Translations under genes and position numbers: made by a program
In this document: one piece after another, positions 6,212 to 6,292 of the stretch
Numbering within the stretch: position 1 is the first letter of the stretch
Layout: each line of letters starts with the position of its first letter
Assembly (NCBI GenBank): GCA_035315685.1
Contig: DATFXR010000387.1
Span: 1-6,292, forward strand
From: QHWK01 sp035315685
Lineage (GTDB): Bacteria > Acidobacteriota > Vicinamibacteria > Vicinamibacterales > CAVVIG01
DNA: 6,292 bases
Direction of reading: 5' to 3'
Notes under the pieces: model-generated
The model's database searches: none
Seen by the model: only the letters and a program-made list of their open reading frames with translations
What the model was told of the DNA's origin: nothing

Positions 6212-6292
6212 CCGCGCGCATCGCCGCGCTCACGGTCATCCTCGCGCTCGGAACGATCCCGCTGCGCAGTCAGGAGCCGGCACAGCCCCCGC
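6199..6292 (+). CDS. Start of an exported protein, C-terminus beyond the window
   Basis: Only the first 31 codons are visible. They form a signal peptide: MYASAAR, a hydrophobic IAALTVILALGTI core and a PLRSQ end region, followed by the Pro/Gln/Ala-rich EPAQPP typical of the start of a mature secreted domain. Acidobacterial proteins with this kind of leader often carry von Willebrand A or peptidase domains, but nothing here decides that. ATG is supported by AGGA 8 nt upstream. The gene starts 10 bp after the small-protein stop, so both are probably on one transcript. Confidence 0.75.
   Translation, partial: MYASAARIAALTVILALGTIPLRSQEPAQPP

Noticed and set aside
5691..6239. Upstream extension of the exported-protein gene to an ATG at 6239
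   Set aside because: It would bury the signal peptide at residue 184, run through its own promoter and lie antisense to the rightward genes.

Overview
This window is GC-rich bacterial DNA from what looks like an Acidobacteriota genome, probably a Vicinamibacteria-type member. That is inferred from the family style of the nuclease/helicase proteins and from three kinds of short dispersed repeat that I associate with such genomes: GTCCGGC-hairpin/'VRLKPDTT' repeats, GGGATTC repeats and CTCTGCG repeats. It was not tested by any search.

Layout. Positions 1-5690 hold three genes on the minus strand, read right to left with no gaps. A 461-residue exported protein of unknown function (4305-5690) comes first. 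An AddB-type PD-(D/E)XK nuclease (1261-4308) overlaps it by 4 bp (GTGA). An AddA/UvrD-type helicase (1-1268, continuing beyond the window) overlaps addB by 8 bp. The tight overlaps suggest one translationally coupled transcript from a good sigma-70-like promoter at 5731-5759. AddA and AddB together would form the dimeric helicase-nuclease that processes double-strand DNA ends for RecA recombination.

Positions 5691-5957 are a divergent control region. It carries the minus-strand promoter, a T7 tract, two GC-rich palindromes and a weaker plus-strand promoter. To its right on the plus strand are a 76-residue small protein with a possible HicB-like layout (5958-6188) and, 10 bp later, the start of an exported protein (from 6199) whose start codon lies in the loop of a perfect 7-bp hairpin.

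The most unusual aspect is repeat colonisation of addAB. Five repeat tracts from at least three unrelated families lie in frame inside the two genes, at apparent loops or linkers. The clearest is a REP/BIME-like element at the addA N-terminus: two divergent GTAG-headed hairpins flank six tandem 21-bp units that themselves begin with the hairpin's head sequence. The long plus-strand reading frames over 132-5690 are antisense shadows of these genes.
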